A stretch of DNA of 64,000 bases, from the NCBI RefSeq assembly GCF_000687715.1, contig NZ_JHXD01000013.1, forward strand, positions 1 to 64,000, written 5' to 3'. This document shows positions 44,098-52,460 of the stretch, in pieces (positions within the stretch are counted from its first letter, which is position 1; each line of letters starts with the position of its first letter). Below the pieces are notes generated by a model. That model was not told where the DNA came from and did no database searches. It saw nothing but the letters and a program-made list of their open reading frames with translations. Origin of the DNA: Xylanibacter ruminicola Ga6B6 (GTDB lineage: Bacteria > Bacteroidota > Bacteroidia > Bacteroidales > Bacteroidaceae). The translations under genes were made by a program, and so were the position numbers.

Positions 44098-45218
44098 TGA
44101 TAGAGTTGGTAAACCTGACCTGCGACATCGTTGCCAGCGAAACGTTGTACATAACCCTGACTGCGCTGGATGCGTGTCTCGCGATGGGCTGAACCGACAA
44201 GCGAGCGTCGGATAGCATTGGACATGCCTAGCACATCGCCTGGAGCCACATAGATGTTGTCGGGGCCGCCAGCCTCTTCGAGACATGAACCGCTGCAAGC
44301 CACTACAGGCAAACCGCAACGTATGGCCTCGATGATAGGTATACCAAAACCCTCGTAAATACTAGGATAAACAAACACTTCGGCCATGGCGTAAAGGGAG
44401 GGCAGATGCTCGTCGGGCACACCATGCAGGATACGCACACGCTGTTGCAATTGGTGCTGCTGCACGTAGGCCATGACCTTTTGGGTGTATGGAGTGGGGC
44501 GGCCGATGATGACCAGCGACACATCGGATGGCAGATAGGGCAGCGCCTGAACGGCCTGCAGCACGTTTTTACGCGTCTCGATAGAACCTACATTAAGAAT
44601 GTAACGCTGGGGCAATTGATAATGTTTGGCTACCTGCTGCAGCACGGCGGCATCGCTTTCGGCACCGAAACGTTGAGCACAACTCTGGTAGATGAGCGAT
44701 ATTTTCTCGGCTGGCACCTGACCGTACTCGATGATGTCGCGACGGGTACATTCGCTGATGGCAATGATATGGGTGGCCTCGCGCAGGGTGCGTCGGAACT
44801 TCCATGTGTAGAGCTTTACGTCGATGGGATTGTAAAACTCGGGATGACGCAGGAAAATAAGATCGTGGATGGTAACCACGCTGGGGATGCCGCTTTGACT
44901 GATGCCAAGGGGAAGTTCGCCCGACAAACCATGATAGAGTTGGATGCCATCGCGCTTAAGATCGGCAACGATACCCTTGGTGCGCCAGTAAGCGTTGCCC
45001 AATGGCCAGCGCTTGTTGGCAAACTTAAATGCTATATTGGGGCGCTCTGCGATTTGATTACGCAAAGGATCGCGACCAGCATCGGGGGCATAGAGACTGA
45101 GCTTCAGGGGATACTGTGCCAGATCGTTAACCAACGTGCGGCCATAGGCACCAAGACCTGTGCCGTTGCGAACAATGCGCTTGGCATCGAAGCCAATATG
45201 TAGGGGTGTGTTACTCAT
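44076..45218 (-). CDS. glycosyltransferase family 4 protein
   Basis: A 380-residue GT-B fold retaining glycosyltransferase. The N-terminal FDAKRIVRNGTGLGAYGR and the C-terminal EGFGIPIIEA (the E-x7-E nucleotide-sugar motif) are typical. It has no membrane segment. It adds a sugar, often mannose or similar, to a lipid-linked or lipopolysaccharide acceptor; the exact sugar cannot be read. It follows gtrA by 6 nt, so the two share a transcript. Confidence 0.9.
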   Translation of the reverse strand: MSNTPLHIGFDAKRIVRNGTGLGAYGRTLVNDLAQYPLKLSLYAPDAGRDPLRNQIAERPNIAFKFANKRWPLGNAYWRTKGIVADLKRDGIQLYHGLSGELPLGISQSGIPSVVTIHDLIFLRHPEFYNPIDVKLYTWKFRRTLREATHIIAISECTRRDIIEYGQVPAEKISLIYQSCAQRFGAESDAAVLQQVAKHYQLPQRYILNVGSIETRKNVLQAVQALPYLPSDVSLVIIGRPTPYTQKVMAYVQQHQLQQRVRILHGVPDEHLPSLYAMAEVFVYPSIYEGFGIPIIEAIRCGLPVVACSGSCLEEAGGPDNIYVAPGDVLGMSNAIRRSLVGSAHRETRIQRSQGYVQRFAGNDVAGQVYQLYHQILSRS

Positions 45219-45224
45219 GATATC

Positions 45225-45614
45225 TTATTGCTTTTTAAAGTGCTTGAATACAAAACGAACCATGATGAAATTGGCGGGCACAGCGATGGCCAAAACAGCC
45301 AATGGGGCTACTGCACGACTGAGGCCCAGCCATAGGAAGAAATTAAACAGCACGATGTGCAGCACGTAGTTGACTGCATGGGCGCCGCCAAAACCAATGC
45401 CGTTGCGGGCTGAGGTTTTTTCGCGGAAGGTGAAGTGGGCCGATAGGTAGTAGTTGACCAAGAAACTAACGATATAGCCCACCGTATAGGCAATGTTAAC
45501 CTCGATAAAGTGCTGCAGCAACCAATACACACCGTAGTGGATGGCGGCGGCGGTGGTGCCCACAATACCGAAGCGAACAAGCTGACCAAATGTTTCCTTT
45601 TCGAACATGAACAT
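45225..45614 (-). CDS. GtrA-family membrane protein
   Basis: A protein of about 129 residues with four hydrophobic segments and GtrA features (QLVRFGIVGTTAAAIHYGVY, SFLVNYYLSAHFTF). GtrA proteins are thought to flip undecaprenyl-phosphate-linked sugars across the inner membrane. ATG 45614 or ATG 45608 are both possible starts; the -7 box at 45627-45634 excludes the longer frame from 45671. It pairs logically with the GtrB-like GT2 at 46481. Confidence 0.88.
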   Translation of the reverse strand: MFMFEKETFGQLVRFGIVGTTAAAIHYGVYWLLQHFIEVNIAYTVGYIVSFLVNYYLSAHFTFREKTSARNGIGFGGAHAVNYVLHIVLFNFFLWLGLSRAVAPLAVLAIAVPANFIMVRFVFKHFKKQ

Positions 45615-45626
45615 GAAATTTTGGTG

Positions 45627-45634
45627 CAAAGATA
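45627..45634 (-). promoter_or_regulatory. -7 box for gtrA-GT4
   Basis: TATCTTTG on the minus strand, 12 nt before the ATG at 45614. Confidence 0.6.
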
Positions 45635-45644
45635 CAAATAATTC

Positions 45645-45679
45645 GGTATAATTGTGTACCTTTGCACACAAATTATACC
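45645..45679. promoter_or_regulatory. imperfect dyad over the deacetylase promoter (possible operator)
   Basis: GGTATAATTGTGT (45645-45657) is mirrored by CACACAAATTATACC (45665-45679) with a one-base shift. The -7 box TACCTTTG (45657-45664) is at the centre of the dyad. A dimeric regulator bound here would block the plus-strand promoter and perhaps touch the divergent one. Confidence 0.55.
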
Positions 45680-45689
45680 AATTATTATC

Positions 45690-46466
45690 ATGATACTATT
45701 GAGTTTTGATACCGAAGAGTTTGATGGACCACGCGAGCATGGCGTGGAATTTTCATTACAACAAGGTATGGTAGTTTCGAAGGAAGGTACGCGCCGCATA
45801 TTGGACTGTTTGAAGCAGAACGGTGTGAGGGCTACTTTTTTTTGCACGAGCAATTTTGCAGAGAATGCACCCGACCTGATGCAACGGATTATGGATGAAG
45901 GGCACGAGGTGGCCTGTCATGGAGTGGACCACTTTGAACCGAAAGATACTGACTTTGCCCGATCGAAGGAGATTGTGGAACGGGTAACCGGACGAACGGT
46001 GTACGGCTACCGACAGCCACGTATGTTCCCGGTGGTGGAGAGCGAAATTAAACGGGCTGGCTATCGCTATAACTCAAGCCTGAATCCCGCGTTTATACCC
46101 GGTCGTTACATGCATCTGACTGAACCCAGAACCTGGTTTATGAAGGATGGAGTGATGCAGATACCGGCATCGGTAACACCGCTGATACGATTCCCGCTCT
46201 TCTGGCTGGCGCTGCATAACCTGCCACAGAGCGTGTACCACTGGCTGGTGCGAAGGGTACTGAAACATGATGGTTACTTTGTAACCTACTTTCACCCATG
46301 GGAGTTCTACGACCTGAAGGAGCACCCCGAGTTTAAGATGCCCTTCATTATTAAGAACCACAGCGGCCGCGAGATGGTAGGGCGATTGGACAAACTGATA
46401 AAAATGCTGAAAGCCAACGGTCACGAATTCTTAACTTACACTGAATTTACAGACAAACAACTATAA
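45690..46466 (+). CDS. polysaccharide deacetylase (NodB homology, CE4-like)
   Basis: A 258-residue deacetylase. The metal-binding Asp is in LLSFDTEEFDG near the N-terminus and the His pair in CHGVDH (about residues 90-95). The later motif RQPRMF binds the acetate side and YFHPWEF is near the C-terminus. There is no signal peptide, so it likely acts on a lipid-linked or nucleotide-linked sugar at the cytoplasmic face. ATG 45690 lies after the -7 box; an upstream start at 45654 would precede it. Followed after 14 nt by a GtrB-like GT2, a pairing that recalls ArnD/ArnC. Confidence 0.88.
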   Translation: MILLSFDTEEFDGPREHGVEFSLQQGMVVSKEGTRRILDCLKQNGVRATFFCTSNFAENAPDLMQRIMDEGHEVACHGVDHFEPKDTDFARSKEIVERVTGRTVYGYRQPRMFPVVESEIKRAGYRYNSSLNPAFIPGRYMHLTEPRTWFMKDGVMQIPASVTPLIRFPLFWLALHNLPQSVYHWLVRRVLKHDGYFVTYFHPWEFYDLKEHPEFKMPFIIKNHSGREMVGRLDKLIKMLKANGHEFLTYTEFTDKQL

Positions 46467-46480
46467 GATACAACAAGTGT

Positions 46481-47428
46481 ATGAAAACGGTAACAATTAT
46501 ACTGCCTGCTTATAACGAGGAGTCGTCGTTCGAACTACTGAAAGAACGGATGAGTGAGGTTGTAAAACAGAACCCGGATTACAACTGGGAATTTTTGCTG
46601 GTGAACGATGGTAGTACCGACCATACGCTGCAGCAGATGATGCGACTGCACCGCGAAGACCAGCATTACAGCTATCTGGACCTGAGCCGCAACTACGGCA
46701 AGGAGATAGCGATGATGGCTGGTTTTGACTATGCCAAAGGCGATGCCGTGATAGTGATGGACGCCGACATGCAGCATCCGATAGATGTGATACCCGAGAT
46801 GCTGCAGTATTGGGAGCAGGGCTACGACGACGTGTATGCCACCCGACAGGATAGTAAGGAGAGTTGGCTGAAACGTACCACATCGCACTGGTACTACGAG
46901 GTGTTGCAATCAGTAACCAAGGTTCCCATTCAGAAGGATACCGGCGACTTCCGATTGCTTGACCGCTCGTGTGTTGAGGCCTTGAAACAGATGCGTGAAA
47001 CCGAACGTAACACCAAGGGTATGTACTCGTGGATAGGATTCCGCAAAAAAGGTATCGGCTACAAACAATTGGAGCGACAGTCTGGTGAGAGCAAATGGAG
47101 CACACGAGCACTGATGCATCTGGCACTGAATGGCATCATGTCGTATACTACCGCACCGCTGCGACTGGCTTCGGTACTTGGGCTGATCGTGTCGTTTGCA
47201 GCTTTCCTGTATTTGATATATATTATTGTAATCACCAATTTGTATGGCGAACCTGTTCAGGGTTATCCTACTATGATGGTAACCATACTCTTCTTAGGTG
47301 GCATACAGCTGTTAAGCTTGGGTATCCTGGGTGAGTATGTAGCAAAGATTTTTAATGAAGTGAAGGGTCGTCCAGGCTACTTTCTTAACTCCTATAATGG
47401 CGAACGAAACAATGTGGCAAAAAATTAA
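46481..47428 (+). CDS. GtrB/ArnC-like undecaprenyl-phosphate glycosyltransferase (GT2)
   Basis: A 315-residue inverting GT2. The N-terminus (TVTIILPAYNEE), VNDGSTDHT and the DxD motif MDADMQHP make the catalytic domain (about 1-225). Two transmembrane segments follow at about 232-256 and 265-290. This is the plan of enzymes that load a sugar onto polyprenyl phosphate. It overlaps the next gene by 32 bp. Together with GtrA and the polytopic transferases it could form a glycan-modification module. Confidence 0.92.
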   Translation: MKTVTIILPAYNEESSFELLKERMSEVVKQNPDYNWEFLLVNDGSTDHTLQQMMRLHREDQHYSYLDLSRNYGKEIAMMAGFDYAKGDAVIVMDADMQHPIDVIPEMLQYWEQGYDDVYATRQDSKESWLKRTTSHWYYEVLQSVTKVPIQKDTGDFRLLDRSCVEALKQMRETERNTKGMYSWIGFRKKGIGYKQLERQSGESKWSTRALMHLALNGIMSYTTAPLRLASVLGLIVSFAAFLYLIYIIVITNLYGEPVQGYPTMMVTILFLGGIQLLSLGILGEYVAKIFNEVKGRPGYFLNSYNGERNNVAKN

Positions 47429-48539
47429 GAACATAAAGAACAAAGAGCAGATTTTATTTTGGTTGGGACTGATTATTATGGTGGCTGCAACTGCCATAGA
47501 AACACTGCGTGGCAGAGCCAGCAACTACTATGTGTATAGCGATGCCACCAACATGTTCTGGCATGGATTGACACCTTACACCCAACAGTTTATTACCGAC
47601 CATGGACGCTATTTTCTTTATACCCCAGTGTTTACCACCTTGTTTGCGCCTGTCCTGCTGCTGCCCAAATGGTTAGGGCCGTTTGCGTGGAACGGCGGAT
47701 TGTATGCCTTGATGGTAACGGCCATCAGAACGTTGCCGGGCGAGGTAAACCAATATAGAACCAAGATTTTCGGATTCCTGCTGTTGCTGATTGTGCAGGG
47801 TACCTTCTGCTTTCAGTATAACTTAGTGGTGTGTGCGTTGTTCCTGCTGGCCTTTACGTTGTTGGAGCGTAACCAGCTGCTGTGGGCGGTGCTGCTGATT
47901 ATGATTTCGGCCACTACCAAGATTTACGGCGGTATAGAGTTGGCGTTGCTGTTGTGTTACCCCAAAATGTGGCGTAACTTAGGCGCTGCTGTGCTGATGG
48001 GGGTGGCCTTGCTCTTGCTGCCAGCCTTGAACCCGATGTTTGAACACCCGTTAGACCTGTACCGACAGATGGGCGATATGCTTACCCAACATGGTGATTC
48101 TGGTACCTGGGCAGGACTGCTGTTTGCACCCGTACTGCGCGATGTGCTGCTGCCAAACATGCGTGCCATACAGTTGGGCGTTTTAGCTGTATTGGCTGTA
48201 ATCTTCTTCTGGAAGAAAGCGTTGTGGAGCGATTACAGATTCAGGGTATCGGCCTTAGCTGTGATGATGGGCTACGTGATACTGTTTAGCGACAGTCCGG
48301 AAACACATACGTACCTGATTGCCTTAGCTGGTTACCAGATGGTATTCTGGCTGCAGCCCAAGCATACTACGCTCGACTGGGTGATTTTCTGGCTGCTGTT
48401 TGTAAACTTCTGCATCTTCCCCGTAGATGCGCTCTGTCCTGTAGCAGTATATAAATTCTTCCACAATAACTTCTGGTTTGATATCTATTGCATGACGTTG
48501 GCTTGGGTGCGTATGGTCTGGGCTGTAGTCAAGGCATAA
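47397..48539 (+). CDS. polytopic GT87-like glycosyltransferase
   Basis: A 380-residue integral membrane protein with about nine or ten hydrophobic segments and a periplasmic loop (TPYTQQFITDHGRYFLYTPVF) typical of GT87/DUF2029 polyprenol-sugar-dependent transferases. Such enzymes move a sugar from a polyprenyl-phosphate carrier to a glycan on the outer face of the inner membrane. It starts inside the GT2 gene (ATG 47397; ATG 47412 is an alternative). Its last 55 bp overlap the convergent paralogue. Confidence 0.82.
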   Translation: MANETMWQKIKNIKNKEQILFWLGLIIMVAATAIETLRGRASNYYVYSDATNMFWHGLTPYTQQFITDHGRYFLYTPVFTTLFAPVLLLPKWLGPFAWNGGLYALMVTAIRTLPGEVNQYRTKIFGFLLLLIVQGTFCFQYNLVVCALFLLAFTLLERNQLLWAVLLIMISATTKIYGGIELALLLCYPKMWRNLGAAVLMGVALLLLPALNPMFEHPLDLYRQMGDMLTQHGDSGTWAGLLFAPVLRDVLLPNMRAIQLGVLAVLAVIFFWKKALWSDYRFRVSALAVMMGYVILFSDSPETHTYLIALAGYQMVFWLQPKHTTLDWVIFWLLFVNFCIFPVDALCPVAVYKFFHNNFWFDIYCMTLAWVRMVWAVVKA

Positions 48540-49690
48540 TCCTTGGTGAACATCTCGTAAATGAGTTTAAACCAGATAATAGCTATAGGCAGGGCTTTGA
48601 GCGAATAGGGTTTGATGAGCTGGCGCCATATCTCTTTGGGGAATAGGTCGGATGGCGACATCGATGTAATTATAAAGGCGAAGATGATGAGTGCCAGATC
48701 CCAGCGGTTGCGCTGCCAGGGACAGGTGAGATACCAGATGGCTACACCAGGCATGGCGATAATGTAGCTGTACGACTCGGAACCGGTGCTGAACAAAACA
48801 ATCGTCATCAGTGCTGAGGCTACGGCTGCCAGACGGAATCCCTGATGGTTATACTGATCGAGTCGCAGATAAGGCAAACCGAAGAGAATGGCACCGGGCA
48901 GGATAAGCCAGAGGTCGTTGTAACTGGCGATGCCCGAAATCTTACGCACCATACCCAGCAGCGAGATGTTCTGACCGGCGGCAAACTGGTTGAGGTCGTT
49001 CTTATGTACCAATACATCGTACCAGGCGCCATACTGGCCGCATACGTAATCGACCCCGAAAACGAACATGGGTAGTATCGACAGTATCACCATCCAAGCT
49101 ACGAACCAGCCTAAGAACTGGCGCTTATTGTGCGAGAAGGGGAAGAACGCCAATCCCGCAATGCCGTAGATTTTGGTAACTGTGCCCAGGGCGATGAGGA
49201 ATGCCGCCCAGCTGTCCTTCTGCTTCTGTGTGAGGTAATAGGTAAACAGAATGCAGGCTAAGATCAGACTGTTGCTCTCGGAATCGAGAATACAGGTATA
49301 AGCCTCGACGGCTATAAACCATAGAATGAACAGTTGCTGACTGCGGTTGAAGAACGATTGCCGTATGCTCCAATAAGGTACAAGCGTGATGAGCAGCATC
49401 CAAATAAGGCGCCCTAGCTGATAGGGTAGCACTGCCATGGGTGCCATGAGCAGCGGGAATAGTGGGCCGTATAGAAAATAATTACCATCTTCGGGGTAAA
49501 TGATGTACAGCGGCATTTGTTGCCAGGCATGCCAGAATGAATGGTAGAAGATGGAATAATCGAGATCGAACTTACCCTTGAGCCAAATGCGCAGCCAAGG
49601 GATGATGGCCATGACGAGCCATATAAAAAACACGACACGGAAGTCGGTTAGGTAGTGTTTAATCTTGCAGGTTAATACAGATTGTTTCAT
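48485..49690 (-). CDS. polytopic GT87-like glycosyltransferase (second copy)
   Basis: A 401-residue membrane protein with the same plan as the gene at 47397: an N-terminal membrane segment, then a loop with the DYSIFYHSFWHAWQQMPLY and GNYFLYGPLFPLL motifs, and many hydrophobic helices. It is on the opposite strand and tail-to-tail with its paralogue. The ATG at 49690 follows the promoter; the longer frame from 49870 runs through the divergent promoter region. Substrate unknown. Confidence 0.82.
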   Translation of the reverse strand: MKQSVLTCKIKHYLTDFRVVFFIWLVMAIIPWLRIWLKGKFDLDYSIFYHSFWHAWQQMPLYIIYPEDGNYFLYGPLFPLLMAPMAVLPYQLGRLIWMLLITLVPYWSIRQSFFNRSQQLFILWFIAVEAYTCILDSESNSLILACILFTYYLTQKQKDSWAAFLIALGTVTKIYGIAGLAFFPFSHNKRQFLGWFVAWMVILSILPMFVFGVDYVCGQYGAWYDVLVHKNDLNQFAAGQNISLLGMVRKISGIASYNDLWLILPGAILFGLPYLRLDQYNHQGFRLAAVASALMTIVLFSTGSESYSYIIAMPGVAIWYLTCPWQRNRWDLALIIFAFIITSMSPSDLFPKEIWRQLIKPYSLKALPIAIIWFKLIYEMFTKDYALTTAQTIRTQANVMQ

Positions 49691-49714
49691 GATCAAAAGG
49701 TAAATATTTCTTTG

Positions 49715-49722
49715 CAAAGGTA
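49715..49722 (-). promoter_or_regulatory. -7 box for the second GT87-like gene
   Basis: TACCTTTG on the minus strand, 24 nt before the ATG at 49690. Confidence 0.6.
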
Positions 49723-49764
49723 TAAAAATTTTGGTAGTTTTGGTATAAAAAGCTAAAAAAATTG

Positions 49765-49772
49765 TAACTTTG
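49765..49772 (+). promoter_or_regulatory. -7 box for the PLP-LicC-GT2 operon
   Basis: TAACTTTG, 18 nt before the ATG at 49791. A TTTTG at 49738-49742 is a possible -33 element at slightly long spacing (22 nt). Confidence 0.65.
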
Positions 49773-49790
49773 CACCCAAATAGAATAAAT

Positions 49791-50843
49791 ATGGAGAAGG
49801 AAATGAATTTTCTGGATAGAAATGAGTTTAATTTCGAACCCAGTGAGAAAGTGGTAGAGGCTATCCGCAATTTTGACCCAAAGACATTGTGTTTTTATAC
49901 CCGCATTTACGATCAGGGCAAGAAAAGCGTTGTATCGGTAAAGCTGAGCGAGATATACGGCGTACCCGAAGAGCAGGTGCTGCTGGCTTATGGTGGTGAA
50001 GACATACTGAAGAATGCTATTCACTACTACCTGATGAAGGGCGACAACAAGAAAATACTGATACCAGAATACTCATGGTGGTACTACAACAAGGTGGCCA
50101 GCGAGTGCTACGGTACCTTTGAGATGTACCCCTTGCACGAGCAGGAGGATACCTTTGCCTACGATGTGGACGAGGTGATAGAATATACTAATCGCATTCA
50201 TCCTCGTATGTTGCTGTTGGCATCACCTAACAACCCCACGGGTAACTGTCTGACACCCGAGGAGATCGGTCGTATTATGGAGAATATCCCTAGCGATACG
50301 ATGGTGCTGATTGATGAGGCTTATGCCAGCTTTATTACCAGCGATACCGACTATATCGCACCACTGGTAAACAAATATCGCAACTTGATCATCTCGCGTA
50401 CGCTGAGTAAGTTCTACGGACTGCCCGGACTGCGTTGTGGCTTTGGCTTTATCGGTGCCGGACACGATCATTTTGTAAGCTATATCAACAAGTACTTGGG
50501 TTACAACCGCTTCTCGGAGGCTGTGGCATTGGCTGCGCTCGATAGCGATGAGCACTACCGCCAGGTGGCCGATGATATGGAGTGGGGCCGACAGCTGTAC
50601 AAGAAAGCACTGGGCGACAAGCCTGGCTTTAAGGTGTATAAGAGTGTGGCCAACTTTATCCTGATAAAATATCCTGTAGAGATTAAGGAAGCCCTGCAGA
50701 AGGCGCTGGCTGATCAGAACTACAAGATAAAGTTTATGAGCGATAAGGGCTTGGAGCAATGTGTGCGTATAACCTTGGGCCGCAAGGAGCAGACACAGGT
50801 TGTAGTTGACACTATTTTGAAGGTGTTGGGTGATAAGTGTTAG
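49791..50843 (+). CDS. PLP-dependent class I/II aminotransferase-fold enzyme (HisC/CobD-like)
   Basis: A 350-residue fold-type I PLP enzyme. SPNNPTG is at 145-151, the cofactor Asp175 in LIDEAY, and the Schiff-base Lys207 in SRTLSKFYGLPGLRCGF. The overall match is to the HisC family. The KFYGLPGLR wording also recalls CobD-type threonine-phosphate decarboxylases, which share the fold. Its neighbour makes a CDP-linked head group, so it may supply a phosphorylated amino alcohol or an amino sugar precursor rather than histidine; no his genes are near. Start ATG 49791 lies just downstream of the promoter. Confidence 0.85.
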   Translation: MEKEMNFLDRNEFNFEPSEKVVEAIRNFDPKTLCFYTRIYDQGKKSVVSVKLSEIYGVPEEQVLLAYGGEDILKNAIHYYLMKGDNKKILIPEYSWWYYNKVASECYGTFEMYPLHEQEDTFAYDVDEVIEYTNRIHPRMLLLASPNNPTGNCLTPEEIGRIMENIPSDTMVLIDEAYASFITSDTDYIAPLVNKYRNLIISRTLSKFYGLPGLRCGFGFIGAGHDHFVSYINKYLGYNRFSEAVALAALDSDEHYRQVADDMEWGRQLYKKALGDKPGFKVYKSVANFILIKYPVEIKEALQKALADQNYKIKFMSDKGLEQCVRITLGRKEQTQVVVDTILKVLGDKC

Positions 50844-50848
50844 TTGAT

Positions 50849-51577
50849 ATGATAGGTGTGATATTGGCAGCGGGAATGGCCAAGAGACTTCGCCCGCTTA
50901 CTGACGAGAAACCCAAATGTCTGTTGGAGGTAGGTGGTAAAACGCTGTTGCAGCGTACGGTTGACGCGATGATAAGCGCTGGCGTTAAGGAGTTTGTGGT
51001 AGTAACAGGCTATCGTGAAAACATGATTCGCGAGTTTTTAACTGTCAACTATCCACAATACACTGTTCACTTTATCGACAACCCCGATTACGAGCATAAC
51101 AACAACATCTTTTCGTTGTGGTTGGCCATGCAGCAGTTGCATGGTAGCGAGGTGCTGTTGATGGATAGCGATATACTTTGCGATCCTGAGGCTGTGCGCC
51201 GTGTGGCCCAGAAAACCACCCCCGCATTGGCTATGCAGCAGCATGAGCTGGGCGAGGAGGAGATGAAGATTGTGGTTGATGAGGCTGGACGTATTACCGA
51301 AATAAGCAAGACCTGCAGTCCTGCCGACGCCATTGGCGAGAGTGTGGGTATTGAGAAGATGACACTTACCTATACCGAGGCCATCTATCAGGAATTGCGC
51401 AAGATGATATTGGACGAGGGACTGATTGACATTTTCTACGAGCGGGCCTTTGAGCGCCTGATACCTCAGGGACATACGTTTGAAGTGGTAGATACCACCG
51501 ACCTGTTCAGTTATGAACTCGATACTCCCGAGGACTTGGAAAAAGCTTCGGCAGCATTACCAAAAGAATTGTATTAA
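50849..51577 (+). CDS. LicC-like nucleotidyltransferase (phosphocholine cytidylyltransferase family)
   Basis: A 242-residue sugar-nucleotidyltransferase-fold enzyme. The NTP-binding LAAGMAKRLRPLT (6-18), KPKCLLEVGGK, and the metal-binding LLMDSDIL are present. LicC relatives join CTP with a phospho-head group such as phosphocholine or phosphoethanolamine. ATG 50849 gives the canonical start MIGVILAAG, 5 nt after the PLP gene. A LicD transferase is 0.9 kb away on the other strand. There is no choline kinase or transporter, so the head group is probably not imported choline. Confidence 0.87.
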   Translation: MIGVILAAGMAKRLRPLTDEKPKCLLEVGGKTLLQRTVDAMISAGVKEFVVVTGYRENMIREFLTVNYPQYTVHFIDNPDYEHNNNIFSLWLAMQQLHGSEVLLMDSDILCDPEAVRRVAQKTTPALAMQQHELGEEEMKIVVDEAGRITEISKTCSPADAIGESVGIEKMTLTYTEAIYQELRKMILDEGLIDIFYERAFERLIPQGHTFEVVDTTDLFSYELDTPEDLEKASAALPKELY

Positions 51578-51578
51578 T

Positions 51579-52460
51579 ATGGATAAACCTCTGTTCTCGA
51601 TATTGATCCCAACCTGGAACAACCTGAAGTTCCTGAAGATTTGTGTGGATAGCATTCGCAAAAACTCAACGTATCCGCACGAGATACTGATTCATGTGAA
51701 CGACGGTAGCGATGGCACGCTGGAGTGGGTAAAGGCCGAGGGACTGAAATATACGCACTCGCCCGAGAATATTGGTGTGTGCTTTGCGCTGAACGGTTTG
51801 CGTCCATTGGCCACCACCGATTACATATTGTTTATGAACGACGATATGTACGTGTTGCCCGACTGGGATAAGAATCTGTACGAGGAGATAGAATGTATCG
51901 GACATAAGATGTTCTTCTTGTCATCTACCTTGATTCAGCCACGCCCATTCTTCTGTAAGAGTGTGATTGCACCAGCCGACTTTGGACAGACCGTGGAGAC
52001 CTTTGACGAACAGAGACTCCTGAACGAATATAAAAACCTGCCACACTACGATTGGAAAGGCGCTACATGGCCACCAAACGTGGTGCATAAGGATATATGG
52101 GACTTGGTTGGCGGCTACTCGATTGAGTACTCGCCAGGTATGTATAGCGATCCCGACTTCTCAGCCAAGCTCTGGAAGGCGGGCGTAAGAATCTTCAAGG
52201 GCATAGATAAGAGCAGGGTATACCATTTTGAGGCGCGTTCAACCCATCGCATTGTGAAGAATGATGGCAGTACGCAGTTCCTGAGAAAATGGGGTGTCAC
52301 ATCGGCATCGTTTATGCGCGATGTGCTGCAGCGCGGCGAACGCTGGGATAGCGAGAACGACACTAGTGCCGCCTTGAAGAAAGATCTGACAAGAAGTAAG
52401 CTGAAGAAAGCCCTGACGATATTCCGTGATGTAAAAATCAAGAATATCTGGGAGGATTAA
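51579..52460 (+). CDS. glycosyltransferase family 2 protein
   Basis: A 293-residue GT-A fold GT2. The N-terminus is FSILIPTWNN, then HVNDGSDGT, a metal-binding FMNDDMYV and SPGMYSDPDFSAKLWKAG near residue 190. There is no membrane segment. It starts 1 nt after the licC-like stop; an in-frame ATG at 51513 inside that gene is a less likely start. It probably builds the glycan that LicD decorates. It converges with licD, overlapping by 4 bp. Confidence 0.88.
   Translation: MDKPLFSILIPTWNNLKFLKICVDSIRKNSTYPHEILIHVNDGSDGTLEWVKAEGLKYTHSPENIGVCFALNGLRPLATTDYILFMNDDMYVLPDWDKNLYEEIECIGHKMFFLSSTLIQPRPFFCKSVIAPADFGQTVETFDEQRLLNEYKNLPHYDWKGATWPPNVVHKDIWDLVGGYSIEYSPGMYSDPDFSAKLWKAGVRIFKGIDKSRVYHFEARSTHRIVKNDGSTQFLRKWGVTSASFMRDVLQRGERWDSENDTSAALKKDLTRSKLKKALTIFRDVKIKNIWED

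Noticed and set aside
49791..51577. Histidine or choline metabolism genes
   Set aside because: No his genes, choline kinase or choline transporter are near, so a simple HisC or imported-phosphocholine reading is not supported.
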